A stretch of DNA of 64,000 nucleotides, from positions 28,040,168 to 28,104,167 of the forward strand of contig NC_082685.1 in the NCBI RefSeq assembly GCF_949987515.2, read 5' to 3'. The position numbers and the translations under genes are program-made. Numbering within the stretch: the first letter of the stretch is position 1; each line of letters begins with the position of its first letter. This DNA is from Delphinus delphis. Taxonomy: Eukaryota; Chordata; Mammalia; Artiodactyla; Delphinidae. The notes under the pieces were generated by a model. It made no database searches. It was given only the letters and a program-made list of their open reading frames with translations, and was not told the DNA's origin. Below are positions 1 through 12,214 of the stretch, one piece after another.

Positions 1-90
1 GCCTCTAGAACTGTGAGAGAAAACTTCTGTTTATATGCTACCCAGTCTGTGGTACTTTGTTACAGCAGCAGAATGGACTTAGACCTTTTC
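1..90 (+). repeat. 3' end of a MaLR-type LTR (MLT1/MST-like), cut by the window edge
   Basis: The first 90 bases match the 3' end typical of mammalian MaLR LTRs: a GAACTGTGAGA motif, then CTACCCAGTCTGTGGTA, then TTGTTACAGCAGCAGAATGG. The 5' part lies outside the window. The exact subfamily is assigned from memory and is uncertain. Confidence 0.6.
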
Positions 91-1620
91 TTCCTTCTCC
101 CCCCTTCCTCCTTTTTCTTCTTTTTATGAGGGTGACCTCACCTTGGTTTACAAATACTCATAGAATGTAAAAAATGTAGATGCTTTCTACTAGAAAGGAT
201 AGTCCTGATGAGGTTTAAGAGAGACAGAGAGGTCTGAGACGTGGACCTAACCTTGAGGAACACGCAGTCCAGTTAATGATAAATGTGTCCAATTGAGGAA
301 CCAACAATAAAAGACAGTAAGCTCTAAGGTCAGGCTCCATGGGCTTGGGAAATCTTTTCTGAGAATCAGGGCCTTCAAGCTCTCAGAAAAGTTAGCAGGA
401 AGAGGATAAGTATGCTGACTTGGAAAATGACTTGACATCAGTAAAGATCTTCAGGTAAGAAATAGAATAGCAAGTGCAAAGGACAACAAACAGACTATAT
501 GACTGAAGCATCCTGTATGTGTTTGGAGAGTAATGGAACATATGGCTAGAAGAAACCTTTGCTCCAGGAGCCATAGCCCCATGGGTGTTTTTACACATGA
601 ACTAGGGTCTATTCAAAGTCACAGGATAAACATATCTCCTCCTAGAGCTTCAACATACTTGAAAACTAAATTTCAAATGCATCATTTGTTCATTAAAATA
701 ATTCCAGATAAAATGTGGAGTAGACTGAAAAATTCACACCAAAACTTGTGATAAGGAATGAGAATTGCGTTTTAGTAGGCTGCTTAGAGCTGTGATGCAG
801 ACATTATGGAAAACCTTCCGTTAGAGCATTTGGTGGCCAAAGTTTGAGATTCACAATTAAACTAGAGAAGTGTTCCTGGTGATAGAAATTGCATGGGACC
901 AAGAAGGTCAGAAGCAAAGAAAATGGTAAAATGTTAGATACCAAATCCCTTTTTCTAATTTTGTCTATAGAGAGAATGAGTTTTCAAGAGAAGGCAGCCC
1001 TTGCCTGGGGATGCACAGCTAAGGCTCTCCAGCGCTCTTTAAATAACAACCAAGAGACAGCTCATATGTGGGGTGGCTCTAATACAAATTGTTCCCCTGC
1101 TTGTGTGATGCTCTCTCAAAATTAAATGTTACACCTTGTGGTAGAAACCTTGTGCAACGGTTCTGATAGCTTATACGTTTTTCATGTCAGATAAAAAGCT
1201 TCCTATCCAGTGATCCTGACTCTTAGCACCATTTCTAGCCTGTGGAAGGCTTGTAGGAAGTCTTTCCCTGGCTGCTAGTGAGTTGTTGCCCAAATTATGA
1301 TTTTCGTTAGGTCTCCAGCCTTTTAAGCTCTCACTCTGGTGGCATCAGGTGAAATGGCTCCAGGAGTCTACGGTGACCAGTGTACCCTGCGTCCTACTGG
1401 CAGCCAGGAGTCCCACAGACACAGTCGGTGAGAAAAATCAATTCAGCTTCAGGAGCAGTGTCTACATGGGTCCCAGGGAACATGGAAATGTCACCTACTC
1501 ATATGGTGTCCACGACACACTGCAGGAAGGCGGAAAAGTATGAACAAGACATGTTAGCATACAGACTCCAGAAATCTCAACCAAGTAAGGTTTTCTTAGG
1601 ACTCTAAGGAAGGTTTCCAA
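91..1620. other. Intergenic DNA, no gene recognised
   Basis: Opens with a C/T-rich tract (about 88-126). The rest is ordinary AT-rich sequence with short open frames only and no domain I recognise. I could not assign it to a repeat family by eye. Confidence 0.5.
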
Positions 1621-1624
1621 GCCA

Positions 1625-2465
1625 CAGACTGGAAGAAAACACTTACAATTCACAGAGCTGACAAAGGATTATATCCAGAAAATATAAAACTTCCTCATAA
1701 ATCAATAGAGGAAAGACGAAATCACAGTAGAAAAATGAGTACTCATTGAAAAATGAGTACAGTAGAAAAATGAGTACCTGAAAAGCCAATAATTGTGAAA
1801 AAAAGGTCAACCTCATGATAATCTTGTAACTGCAAATTAAAACTGCAATGAGATAACATTTTACATCTATCATATGGAAAAAAATTAAAAGATCTAGCAA
1901 AACCAAGTTTTGACTTAGATATTGAAAAGCCAACATCATGTTTCCTATCAAAATGCTTATGACTATAAATTGGCATAACCATTTAGGAGAGTAATTTATC
2001 AATACTTAATAGAGTTAAAGATATCCAAATCCTATGGCCCAATAATTCCATAACAGATATATAGCCCAAATACACTTCCATGAAAATGTACAAAGAATAT
2101 TCATGCAGCAATAATTTATAAATAGGGAGGAATTGGAAACAACCTGAATTTTTTTCATAATAGAAAAATGGAAAGCTGTTTGAGTTTTTGAGGTTTTGCT
2201 TAAAGTGGAATACTGCACAACAATTAAAATGAATGAACTTGACCTTTACGTTTACTGAGAAAAAACAAGTTGCAGTGAATAACCACGATATGATGCCATT
2301 ACTATAAATTTTAAACCACAGGTCAATACTATAGACTATTTTTAGACACACAGTAAAAGGGAAGGATACAAGCCATCTTCAGAATACCAGTTACCTCTGG
2401 GGAAGAGAGTTGGGAAATGAGATTGGGAAGGGAACGAGAAAGGCTTTAACTGAATGTTCTGTGGC
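1625..2465 (+). repeat. Old L1 fragment (ORF2 3' end), + strand
   Basis: Shows the diverged order of phrases seen at the L1 ORF2 C-terminus: a 'ctgacaaaggattatatccag' block, 'tggcccaataattcca', 'atgatgccatt' and a final 'ttacctctggggaagag' block. It is broken by stops and is not coding. Positions 1724-1777 carry a local 35-bp tandem duplication (copies of ACAGTAGAAAAATGAGTAC at 1724 and 1759). Confidence 0.65.
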
Positions 2466-3775
2466 TCAGAGCAGTCAGAAATTTCCCTTGAGAGGTAAAA
2501 TCCCCAAGCCTTTGCTTGGGTGAGTGTGAGTCTAAATTTACACTACTTTCATGATGTAAAAATCTCCAACTGAGAAACTGATGTTTAAAACAAGCAGTCT
2601 TGGACTGATGAATCCCCTGCAGCACTTGGCAGAAATGCTTTCATGACTTGGGGCACACATGACTGACTGCCACATTCATAAATCCCTACTGCTGATCAGC
2701 TCACAAACAACAATTACAAAATACACAAGAAAGTAGTCCATCATGAAGGAGAGTCAGCAGACACCACTTACTGGAGAATGAGGCTTCCAAAGACTGGATA
2801 TTATAGAACATTCCTAAGGAAGCTAAATAATAAGAAGCTCCCATTCCCATTGAAGTGGGCCCTCACAACATCTACACAGTGCCATTTCAGACCAATGACT
2901 GACGGCCATCTCCCTTTCCCCCCTTTCTGAATGGATGTGTTCACTGAAATTATCCTGCTGGTATTCTACCACTGTGTTGGAAAAGGGGAAGATATTTATC
3001 CTTTTGGTTCACAGGCCTCAAGACAAAGAGGAACCATGTCTGGATCTGATGGGGTTTGAACTGGATGAAATGACCGAGTGGGCCTTTGAGTTGCTTCCCT
3101 TGGGGAAGGGGAGGGCTTGAATATGTTCTACAACTGGGAATAAGGGAGAAAAATAATATATGGTGATTAAAAAGCAGAAACATTAATGCTTACCAAATAT
3201 TCATATGCTCCCTTACAATTTCCAGGCCACTTGCAGTTAGGCAGGACCAATGGACTATGTCTAGGCAATGGACTCTAAGTGGAAGTGACACGGGTCACAC
3301 CTGGCCTGAAGCATGCAAGAAAAGGCATGAGATGTCCTGCTCTTTCTTTTCGTTCCTCGGTGACAGTGGCAGCCACATCTTGAGATAGTTTAGCCACTAG
3401 ATGAAAACAGCTGGATTGCTAGATCACTGCTTGGAAGGCAGCTGCAGACTTTGCATGAGAGAAAAAAGCTTTATATGTTAAGCCAAAACTCATGTTGTGT
3501 GTGACTTTTATACACAAATAGACACACACAGCTCATTGAAAAGAAGATCTCATACAAAAATTAAAACTACAGAGGGAAGCAATCCACTATGAGGGGAATG
3601 GCAGACATAACCCAGGAATCATTGGCCCAAAAGTTTGAAATAATGGAACTATATGATAGAGCCAATATTAAAAAGTACATTTTGAATATTTGAAGAGCCA
3701 TTTACAGAAATATAGGGTACCATTTGGGAAACTTTTTTAAACTATTTAAAAAGAAATGAGCAGGTCTTTTAAAAA
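2466..3775. other. Intergenic DNA, no gene recognised
   Basis: No coding domain or clear repeat seen. The 3' end (about 3580 on) may already be diverged L1, since L1 ORF2 phrases become legible just after it. Short open frames such as 2935-3120 show no protein-family signature. Confidence 0.4.
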
Positions 3776-3779
3776 TGAG

Positions 3780-4552
3780 AAGCATTACTTTTCAAATTGA
3801 AAAATCAATAAAAGACACACACACCTCACACATATTTACTCATTTAATGACAAAGGTGAAACTGAAATGCAGTGGGAAGTGAAGTGTTTTTTTCAACAAA
3901 TTAACTTTTATCAATTGGATGTCCATATGAGAAAACTGAATTTTGATTTATACCTCACATTATAGAAGAATTCCAGATGTATTATAAATATAAATATGAA
4001 AATATAGTTTCTAAATGAAAACATTGAAAAATATTTTTAGGCAAAGATTTCTTAAATGGAATAACCATAAAATACTAGCAATAGAAGACAGTTGGACTAT
4101 GTTAGAATTAAGAACTTATGTTTGTCAAAAGACACCACTATGAAAATGAAAAAGGCAAGCCATAGAGTGGGAAAACATATTTACAGTATATATATCTGAC
4201 AAAGGATTGCTATCCATAATATCTGAAGAACTCTTACAGATTAGCAATAAAGACATGAACCCAATAGAAAGATAGGCAAAAGACACAAGTAAGCACTTCA
4301 GAAAAGAAGCTATCCAAAAGCCAGTTAGAACTGGAAAACAATGCTCAACATTATTAGCCATTAGGGAAATACAAATTGAAACTTAAGTGAAATACCAACA
4401 CAATACCACCAAAATGAATAAAACGAAAAAACAATGTGGTGGCAATGATATCAAGCAACTAGAACTTTCCTCCACTGCTGTGGGAGTGTAAATTAATAGC
4501 CACTTTGGAAAACTTATATAGTAAAATAAAACTGGACATATGCATACCCTAA
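3780..4552 (+). repeat. Old L1 ORF2 fragment, + strand, upstream part of a nested stack
   Basis: Legible L1 ORF2 phrases in order: the region around 3915-3960 ('atgtccatatgagaaaactg', 'tatacctcacattatag'), 'tctgacaaaggattgctatc' near 4195 and 'ccactgctgtgggagtgtaa' near 4475. It stops abruptly where an LTR begins and resumes at about 5029. Many stops and frameshifts show it is dead. Confidence 0.75.
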
Positions 4553-5028
4553 GTGGTAGGCAAAGTACGGCTCCCCAAAGACGTCCATGTCCTAATCTCA
4601 AGAACTTGTAAATATGTTATGTTACGGGGCAAAGAGGAATTAAATTTGTAGATGGAATTAAGCTTACAAATCACCTCACCTTAAAATAGGGAGATTATCT
4701 GGGTGCACCCAATGTAATCACAAGGGTCCTTAAGATTGGAAGAGGAAATCATAAGAGAGAACCAGATGAAAGAGTGAGAAGGATTTGGATCAAAGTTACT
4801 GGAGGAAGGCACTTGAGCCAAAGGAAGCAGGTGGCCTCTAGAAGCTAGAAAAGGCAAGGAAATGGATTATCTCCCAGAACCTCCAGAAAGAAAGGCAGCC
4901 CTGCCAATCTGTCAATGAGATTCATGTTGGATTTCTGATATACAGAACTGTAAGTTATTAAATTTCTATTGTCTTAAGCCACTAAGTTTGTGGCAGTTTG
5001 TCGCAACATCAAGAGAAAACTAATCTAT
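4553..5028 (+). repeat. MaLR-type solo LTR inserted in the L1
   Basis: Begins around 'gtggtaggcaaagtacggct' and runs through 'gacgtccatgtcctaatctc', 'gggtgcacccaatgtaatca', 'gtggcctctagaagctagaa' and 'taagccactaagtttgtggc', ending near 'agagaaaactaat'. This order matches MaLR (MLT1-like) LTRs. No internal retroviral genes flank it, so it is a solo LTR or fragment. Subfamily not certain. Confidence 0.65.
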
Positions 5029-5665
5029 CCTATGACTCAGCAATTCTACTCCTAGATATATACCCAACAGAAAGGCAGAGATATGCACAAGAATGTTCAT
5101 ACTGTCTTTTTCATATTGTCTCAAGCAGGAAACTACCCACATGTACATAAATAGATCACGTGTAATGTCTTAATACAATGGGATACTAAACCACAGTTGT
5201 TGTGGTTTTTTTGCCACACCACACGGCATGTGGGATCTTAGTTCCCTGACCAGGGATGGAAACCATGTCCCCTGCAGTGACAGCACAGAGTCTTAACCAC
5301 TGGACCACCAGGGAAGTCCTAAACCACAATGATAAATGAATGCTGCACACAACAATATGATGGGTCTCACAAACATAATGTTGAGTAAAAGAAGCCAAAA
5401 GATTTCAGATTGAAAATTCCATCTATAGTAAGTTCAAGATGAGTAAAACTAATCTACTATGGTGTTAGAATCAGAATTGTGGTTGCCTTGGCAGGGAATC
5501 TGGTGACTGAGAAGCGATGCAAAGGGGGTCTGCAGGGTGCTGGCAATACTTAATTTCTTGATCTGGGTGGTGTTTTCACAGTGTGTTTGGTTTGTGGAAA
5601 TTATTTGAGTTGACATTTATGATTTATGCATATCTGTATGTGTATGCTATATTACAATAAATCAT
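5029..5665 (+). repeat. Same L1, 3' end, resuming after the LTR and split by a SINE
   Basis: Resumes with 'cctatgactcagcaattctac', the L1 phrase expected right after the sequence lost at 4552, then 'tatacccaacagaaa'. After the SINE at 5196-5318 it continues with 'aatgaatgctgcacacaaca' and the 3' UTR-like 'gatctgggtggtgttttcac' to about 5665. Confidence 0.7.
5196..5318 (-). mobile_element. Short tRNA-derived SINE (CHR/Bov-tA-like), - strand
   Basis: In reverse orientation: a T-rich tail at 5205-5212, 'ggcatgtgggatcttagttc', 'accactggaccaccaggga' and end at AAGTCC. It is flanked by a perfect 10-bp target-site duplication CTAAACCACA at 5186-5195 and 5319-5328. It lacks the longer body of the CHR copies elsewhere in the window, so it is probably an older short tRNA-derived type. 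Confidence 0.85.
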
Positions 5666-5679
5666 TTAACTTTAGAAGG

Positions 5680-6100
5680 CAGTGGATTGGTTAAAAACCA
5701 GATCAGACACAACTGAGGTGAGAATTGAAAATTGGGAAGAAAACCTGAAGAAATTCTCCAGAATGCCACTAGAAGATAATAAGATGAAAAACATAAAAAA
5801 GAATGTGAGAATGAGAAGGGTCAAATTTATCTATAATAGATGCTACATAAAGAGAGAATATAGAGAATAGGAGATGAAACATTCAAAGAGATAATGCTGA
5901 AAAATTTCCAGACCTAATAAAAGATATGACTCCTCAGATTTAGAAAGCAGGATAAATAAAAATGAAAATAAATACATCTCTTGATATAGTGTAGTTAAGC
6001 TAAGAAATACTATTATCATAACAACAATAAAGGATAAAAGGCAGTGGAATAATAATTTCAAAGTGCTGAAGAAGAAACAGCAGTCAGCCTAGATTTTTCT
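5680..6100 (+). repeat. Old L1 fragment (5' region/ORF1-like), + strand
   Basis: The phrases 'gaaaaatttccagacctaat', 'actcctcagatttagaaagc', 'ggcagtggaataataatttc' and 'aaagtgctgaagaagaaaca' in this order match the 5' part of old L1M elements. There is no intact ORF. Confidence 0.55.
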
Positions 6101-6139
6101 TTTTTACTTAGGTGTATGAAGTATGGTTTACATCAGGCA

Positions 6140-8050
6140 AAATTCTCTTTTTACTCTATGGTTCTATGAGATTTGACAAATGTATATAGTCATGCAATCT
6201 CTACTATGGTCAAGATATAGAATGGTTCCATCACACAAAAAATTCCCTCATGCCCCATTGTGGTCAAGCCTGCTCCCACCCCAGTCCATGGCAACCACTG
6301 ATCTGCTTTCTGTCCCTATAATTTTTATTTTCCAGAATATCATATAAATGGAATCATAGAGAATGTAGCCTTTTCAAACAGACTAACTTCGCTCAGTATA
6401 ATGTATTTGAGATTCATCTAAGCTGTTGTATGTACCTATAGTTCATTTATTATTGCTAAGTAGTATTCCATTGAATAAATGCAATACAATTAATTTTCCT
6501 AACCACCAGTAGAAGGGCATTTGGGTTGTTTTCAGTGTTTGGCATTTATGAATAAAGTTGCTATAAACATCTGCATACAAAGGTTTGTGTGAACAGATCC
6601 TTTCATTTCTTTGAGGTAAATACCTAGGAGTGGGACTGCTGGATCATATATGGCAAGTTTATATTTAACTGTATGAGGAAATTAATGGTTTTCTAAAGTG
6701 GCTGTACCATTTTGCATCAATACTAGCAACGTGTGAGAGTTCTAGTTGCTCCACACCCTCACCAGCACTTTGTAATATCCCTTTTTTTCCCTTCTAATCC
6801 GTGTGTAATGATATTTTGTTGCCATTTTAATTTGTATCCTTTCATGTGCTTATTTTCCATTGATATAATTCTTTGGTTAAATGTTTAAATCTTTGTCCTT
6901 TTAGTTGGGTTTTTGGTTTTCTATTTTAATTGTTTTAACTGTATTTTGAAGAACAGAAATTTTTATTTAGGTGAAACTAATTTATGATTTTCTTCTTTTA
7001 TACATAATGTGCTTGGTGTCATACCTAAGAAATATTTGCCTAATCTGAGATCAAAAACTTTTTTCTTACGTTTTCTTCTAGGAGTGCATATCCTAAAGGT
7101 TTGCATTTAGGTCCATATGCATTTTGAATTCATTGTTGTCTCTGGTACAAGTTATGGGCTCAGGGTTTTGGATTTTGATTTTTTTTATAGGTTATCCAAA
7201 ATTATTCCGCTGCAGGGCGTTGAAAAGACCATCTTTCTGTATTGCATTGCCTTCACGCCTTTGTTGAAACCAATTGACTAAATGTGTATGGACACTCTAT
7301 TCTATACCATTGATCTGTGTGTCCATTTTTTCACCACATTGTCTTAAGTACTATAGCTTACTATTACTATAGTAATAATTATTATAGCTTATTACTAAGT
7401 TTTGAAATCAGGTAGTGTAAGTTCTCCAACTTTGTTGTTATTTTTTCAAAATTTTTTGACTAGTTTCTTTGCCTTTACATTTAAATTTTAGATGCAACTT
7501 GTCAATTTCTATGAGAATGTGGTTGAAATTATGTTAAGTCTATATGTCAGTTTTGGGAAGGATTGCTGTCTTTGAATATTGTGTCTATCAATGTATAACT
7601 CTAATGTATCCATTTATTTTAAGTCTTTTAAAATTGTTTTTGCAATATTTTGTTGTTTTAGCATACATATATTGCACAGATTTTGTTAGATGTATACTAT
7701 TTATTTCATGCTTTTTGGTGATATTGTAAATTACACTATTGTTTAAAATTCCATTTTTTCATTGCTAGTATATAGAAAGATAATAGATTTTTAGATCCTT
7801 TATCCTGCAACATGTTACTGCTAGTAGATTTTTGGAGATTCTTTGAGATTTTGTATACAAAAATCATGTTATCTGTGAATATAGACAGTTTTATTTCTTC
7901 TTTTAATATGAAAGCTTTTTTTCTTGCTTTGTTTCACTGGCTAGGACCTCTAAAAGGATGTTAAATAGGAGTCATGAGAATGAATAGCCTCACTTGTTCT
8001 TGAGAAAGTGTTCATTCTTTTAGTAATAATACATTTTAAAAACTACAACT
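6140..8050 (-). repeat. Old L1 fragment, - strand (3' end first)
   Basis: Reverse-complement L1: 3' UTR-like text about 6160-6450, then 'gtgggactgctggatcatat' (6631 on), the antisense of a common L1 ORF2 phrase, and ORF2-antisense text to about 8050 ('cttgttcttgagaaagtg'). Many stops in all frames. It meets the + strand L1 at about 6100-6140 tail to head. Confidence 0.75.
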
Positions 8051-8084
8051 AACATCATATTTTTTGGCAAAAGACAAATATTAG

Positions 8085-8325
8085 CAGTATAAACCAGCAT
8101 CTCAGCATCTATTGGGTGTACTATGTAAATGGCACTGCACTAAGCCCTTTGCCTGCATCACAGAATTTAATTTTTTTACAATAGCCTTATGTAACAGATA
8201 CTACCAGTATCCTTTTTTTATGGATAAGGAAAATGAAACTCCCTTTCATTAAGTAACTTTCTCTAGGTCACACAGCTAGCAAATGGAAAGGCTGGGCCTC
8301 TAATCCAAGTCTGATTGATTCTGAG
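8085..8325 (-). repeat. MIR SINE, - strand
   Basis: Antisense MIR order: 'gcactaagccctttgc', a degenerate 'ttatggataaggaaaatgaa', then the core 'taggtcacacagctagcaaa' and 'ggctgggcctctaatccaag'. Confidence 0.8.
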
Positions 8326-8739
8326 GCCACGCTATGAGGGGCCACCCTGCTTGCTTCCCTGAGTTCAAGGCTCTTCTCACTAAGGTTAAGCACAGTCTCA
8401 TGGGTTTAAAATGTTTTCAGTCTCTCATTCTAGTCACCATAAGATATTTTATTGCTTACACCCACTCCATGGACAACCTTCTCACATACCTATGTTCAGA
8501 GATTAATGGACAATATTGGTGGAATAAGCTCTTTCCTGTGTACATGATATAGCTTCAAGGATCTACCTTCAAGAATCACAAAGCCTAAATCCAGAGTTAA
8601 AAATGTGAAGATACTTCCCCAAGGCACATTTGGGAAGAGAACAGAGGTTTCTAAGAGTCCTTTGAAATACAACATGTCTATTATTCTTTTTATAGATTTA
8701 TTTCAATAAATGGTTTCCTTCAAGCATATGAGTAACTTA

Positions 8740-8835
8740 TGTTAGCACAGGCTTAGTGGAAAAGCTTGGGTTTTGGAATCAGACAGACCCACTTCTATAA
8801 CCTACCTTGTGAACTTAGGCAATTTGCTTATCAGT
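8740..8835 (+). repeat. MIR SINE fragment, + strand
   Basis: Contains the MIR head 'cttgggttttggaatcagac' and 'aacttaggcaatttgcttat'. It runs directly into an L2 fragment. Confidence 0.6.
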
Positions 8836-9130
8836 TCACTCATTCAATGACACTGTTTTGAACACCTCCTACATGTCAGGCTCTGTTCTTAGCCCTGGGT
8901 TACATAACTAATCAAAATAAAGGGCCCTCTCTTCAGGAAGCTCACATTCTAGCACAGGAGATAGTCAATAAATTATAAACATGAAAAACAAATGACTTAT
9001 ATGGTACAAAAATACGTAAGTGCTCAGCAAAAAAGGAAAAATAGAGCAGGGTAAGGATGAGTCAGGAGAAGATGTTGGAGGCGGAGGTAGAGATTGCTGT
9101 ATTAAGTAACATGGTCAGTGCAAGACTCAT
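8836..9130 (-). repeat. L2 LINE 3' fragment, - strand
   Basis: Antisense L2 3' end: 'cactcattcaatgacactg', 'acatgtcaggctctgttctt', 'ggaagctcacattctagcac' and 'gagatagtcaataaat', in the expected order. Confidence 0.75.
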
Positions 9131-10350
9131 TGATCAGTCAGATATGAGCATCAGCGTGCCTATCTGCTTCTCTCTCAGGCCCTCAATTATCTAACAATAA
9201 GCATCATGTGGTACTTTTTTCTTTGTATGCTGCCTAGAAAAGTATGAACTCAATTTGATATCTTAATTTTTTTAATCATAAGAAATTAGAACAAAAAATT
9301 ACAAATAGAGAAAGGAAATAAATCATTCATCATTCTACCAGTTCTCCTTGGTGTTTTACTTTTTCATGCTGACTTTTATTCCAATCTCAGAATTAGAAAT
9401 CACATATACAGCCAATATTACATATTGTTTTTTTCATTTAATATTATGTATTAAGCATTTTCCATAATGTTAATCTTCAAAGCCATCATTTCAATGGGTG
9501 CATATTTTTTCATGTGTCCATTCATGTAAATGAATGTATTATATTTTACACAATAATTTTAATTGGATGTTTAAATTGCTTTAAATATGTTACTAAAATT
9601 TACTGTTATGAATGTCTTTGGGTGTATTTGAGCATAATTGATGCATTCATAATAAAGCTATCTACCATTTAATGACTGATTACTGACTACCAGTTATGGA
9701 GCTCTGTGCTAATGATTTTTCATACATCTCATTTGATCTTAACGGCAGAAAAAGTAATTTTTATATTTATATACTTTAGCATATATAAAAGTTTTAAAAT
9801 GATATAAAAACAACACTCTTGAGCTGACTTATCATCCTTGCTAGATCTTAATATATAGCCATATTTGTTTCAGAATTTTCTAAAGAAATAAAATACCACA
9901 GATGAGTTGAAGCTCCTTATCCCATTGCCTTCCCTTCTTCCCCAAAGGTGAGTAATATCCAGAAGTTAGTGTTTACATAGCTATTGATTTTCTAATTAAT
10001 TTGTTCACATGAATTTGTCCATGAGGAACATATGACATTTGAATTGCAGTATTGACTTTGCTTGTTTCAAGCTTTATGTAAATGACATAATACTTCATAT
10101 ATTTTTGAGCTTCATTTTCCACGTGTGTTTTAAAAGTATATTTATGTTGATATGTAATGATTTCATTGATTTAAATAGCTGCATATTTTCCACTGTATAT
10201 ATAATCACAATTTATTATCCACTATTTTGGTAGACACTTAGGGTTTCCCAATAATTTGCACTTCCAAGCAATGCTCTAATTAGCGTCTTTTCCCATGTAT
10301 GCCCTTAGATTTAGAATTGCTGTGTTCTTTAGCATGTGTATCTAGATGTG
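9131..10350. other. AT-rich intergenic DNA, probably an old LINE remnant
   Basis: Very AT-rich with no gene. Phrases such as 'gatgagttgaagctccttat' near 9902 and 'tacttcatatatttttgagc' resemble antisense 3' regions of old L1/HAL1 elements, but too diverged to name with confidence. Confidence 0.35.
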
Positions 10351-10359
10351 AAATTAATT

Positions 10360-10455
10360 AGTCTAGAATGGTGTTTGGGAATCTGTATCGTTTAAAGGCT
10401 CCCCAGGGCTTTTGGTGTGTAGCTGGGGCTGAGAACTGCTGCTCTAGATTTTATC
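10360..10455. repeat. MER5-like hAT DNA transposon fragment
   Basis: 'aaggctccccagggcttttg' and 'gctgagaactgctgctctag' match one half of a MER5-type element with its terminal inverted repeat. Confidence 0.5.
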
Positions 10456-11160
10456 CTTTTCACGTACAGTTAAATTATCACCCGTCTCTTCACTTTATAA
10501 ATGTTGAACTAGATGCGTAAAATCCTGATTACTGAGGGTGCTGCCTCGGTGTTCTAGGGCTGAGAGGTCTCAAGAGCGGCTGTGGATATCTATGGATATG
10601 GTCTCTCAGAAGAGAGATCCCAAGGCAGACTGGTCACTAGATGACACCTTTACAATTCATCTGCCACTTCTGTCTATGCTTTTACCTGTGGAAGGGAAGA
10701 ATCAAAACACAAGACAAACAAGCTCAGCTAGGACTGGGAAGGCAAATGATTCTTAACTTACCTGTCAGTGGTAATCAGTTGCTGAAAGCTGCCTCAGCAG
10801 AACAATGAGAATGATTGTAAAGCCACCCAAGGCCACTGTGGTGAGACTGCTATGACTGATTAGTGATGTCTGCCATGGGTTGGCTGTAAGTAAGTGGTCA
10901 AACAGGTGAGGTGCCTAATTACCAACCTGGCACCAGGATTTGCCTATCAGCAGTCATCCAGGAAAAGCAGCTGTCTGGTGAGTAACCCTGTTGTAATTAA
11001 AGAGAAGATCTGAAGGTTGTCAGTGGCTTGATTAAGAGGAAAATTTTGCCAAGTATTTCCTTTTGAGGTCTCATTTCTTTCACTCTTTTCAAAAATTTGA
11101 CCTGAATTAATCCCTGTGCCAGTATGTCCTGGCTGATAGGCCAGGTGAGCTCTTGAGCCT
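10456..11160. other. Repeat-poor intergenic DNA, no gene
   Basis: No family recognised. The short open frame 10538-10756 has no domain signature. Confidence 0.4.
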
Positions 11161-11164
11161 TGTC

Positions 11165-11430
11165 AGCCAGGGAAAGAATGTGGGGTTTGGAGTCAGACCT
11201 GTGCTGGAGCCCAGATGTGCCATTCATAGGCAATATGGCCAGCGCAGAGCCGTTGAGATGCTCTGTGCCTCAATTCCTCATTGTAAAATGGGGACCATAC
11301 CTGTGTCACTGAGAGATGTGAGGATTAGTTATAAGTATCTAGCACTGACCTGGGCCCAATTGCTAATTAATGGTAATGTTGCTACATCATTAGCATTATT
11401 ATTATTGTTGTTATGATTATTATTAAAAAG
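11165..11430 (+). repeat. MIR SINE, + strand, with an (ATT)n tail
   Basis: 'gtggggtttggagtcagacc', 'tgcctcaattcctcattgta', 'aaatggggaccatacctgtg' and 'gatgtgaggattagttataa' follow the MIR sense order. An ATT-rich simple repeat follows at 11390-11425. Confidence 0.8.
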
Positions 11431-12214
11431 CAAAATAATGATAATGGTGGTGCAGTCTGCAGACAGGTCTGGTTTAGAAAATTCAGCTCTAGGTAGGTTT
11501 AGAGAATATGTCCCCAATTGAAATAAAAGACTAGAAATTGGTTTCCATAGGGTTGTCTACATCAGGACAGTGGAGGAGAAAGTTTGTGAAGGCAGTAGAC
11601 ACTAAGGGTGAGCAACGAGAATTACTGTTAGAGTTGTAATAGGAGGTAAACACAGGCTGAGTTCTGAGGCCAAGTGAAGGGGTTACCCCACTTCCACAAG
11701 AAACAAAGGGGAAGAAACCCAAAATGGATCCAGTTACTCTGAATGTAATTATGTCAGCTATGAAAATACATTTACAAGTCCCACTGCTCTATGTCAGAAC
11801 CCTGATACCCCCTAGGCTCTGAGAAATAACTAGCACCATTTTTGAGAATTCTTCCCATTGCAAACTGAGAAAAGAGGACAGGGTGTGAATTCGAAAAGCA
11901 AATTTTTCTCATCAAGGTCTGGAGTCTGTAGTGTATGCTTGGAACCTGAAAAAATGGACTCTTTCTTCCTCTTTTATTAAATGTCATATACTTTAAGTAT
12001 TGCACAAGTTATCAGTACATATGGAGCATGATAATAGATGCTCGTCGTGAATGTATTTCGCCTTTGTTTACCAGTGATATAAAATGGCAAATGATAATCA
12101 AAGGAATGGCTTAGAAATCAGGGCCAGAATAATATTTCCATGGAAAAGGATCATTTTTAAGGAAAAAAATAACAGTGGCCATAATTTTATAGATGAAGGA
12201 ACTGAGGCTTAAGC
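11431..12214. other. Intergenic DNA with a short MIR scrap
   Basis: No gene seen. A short antisense MIR-like piece ('tagatgaaggaactgaggct') lies at about 12188-12212. The remainder is unassigned. Confidence 0.4.
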
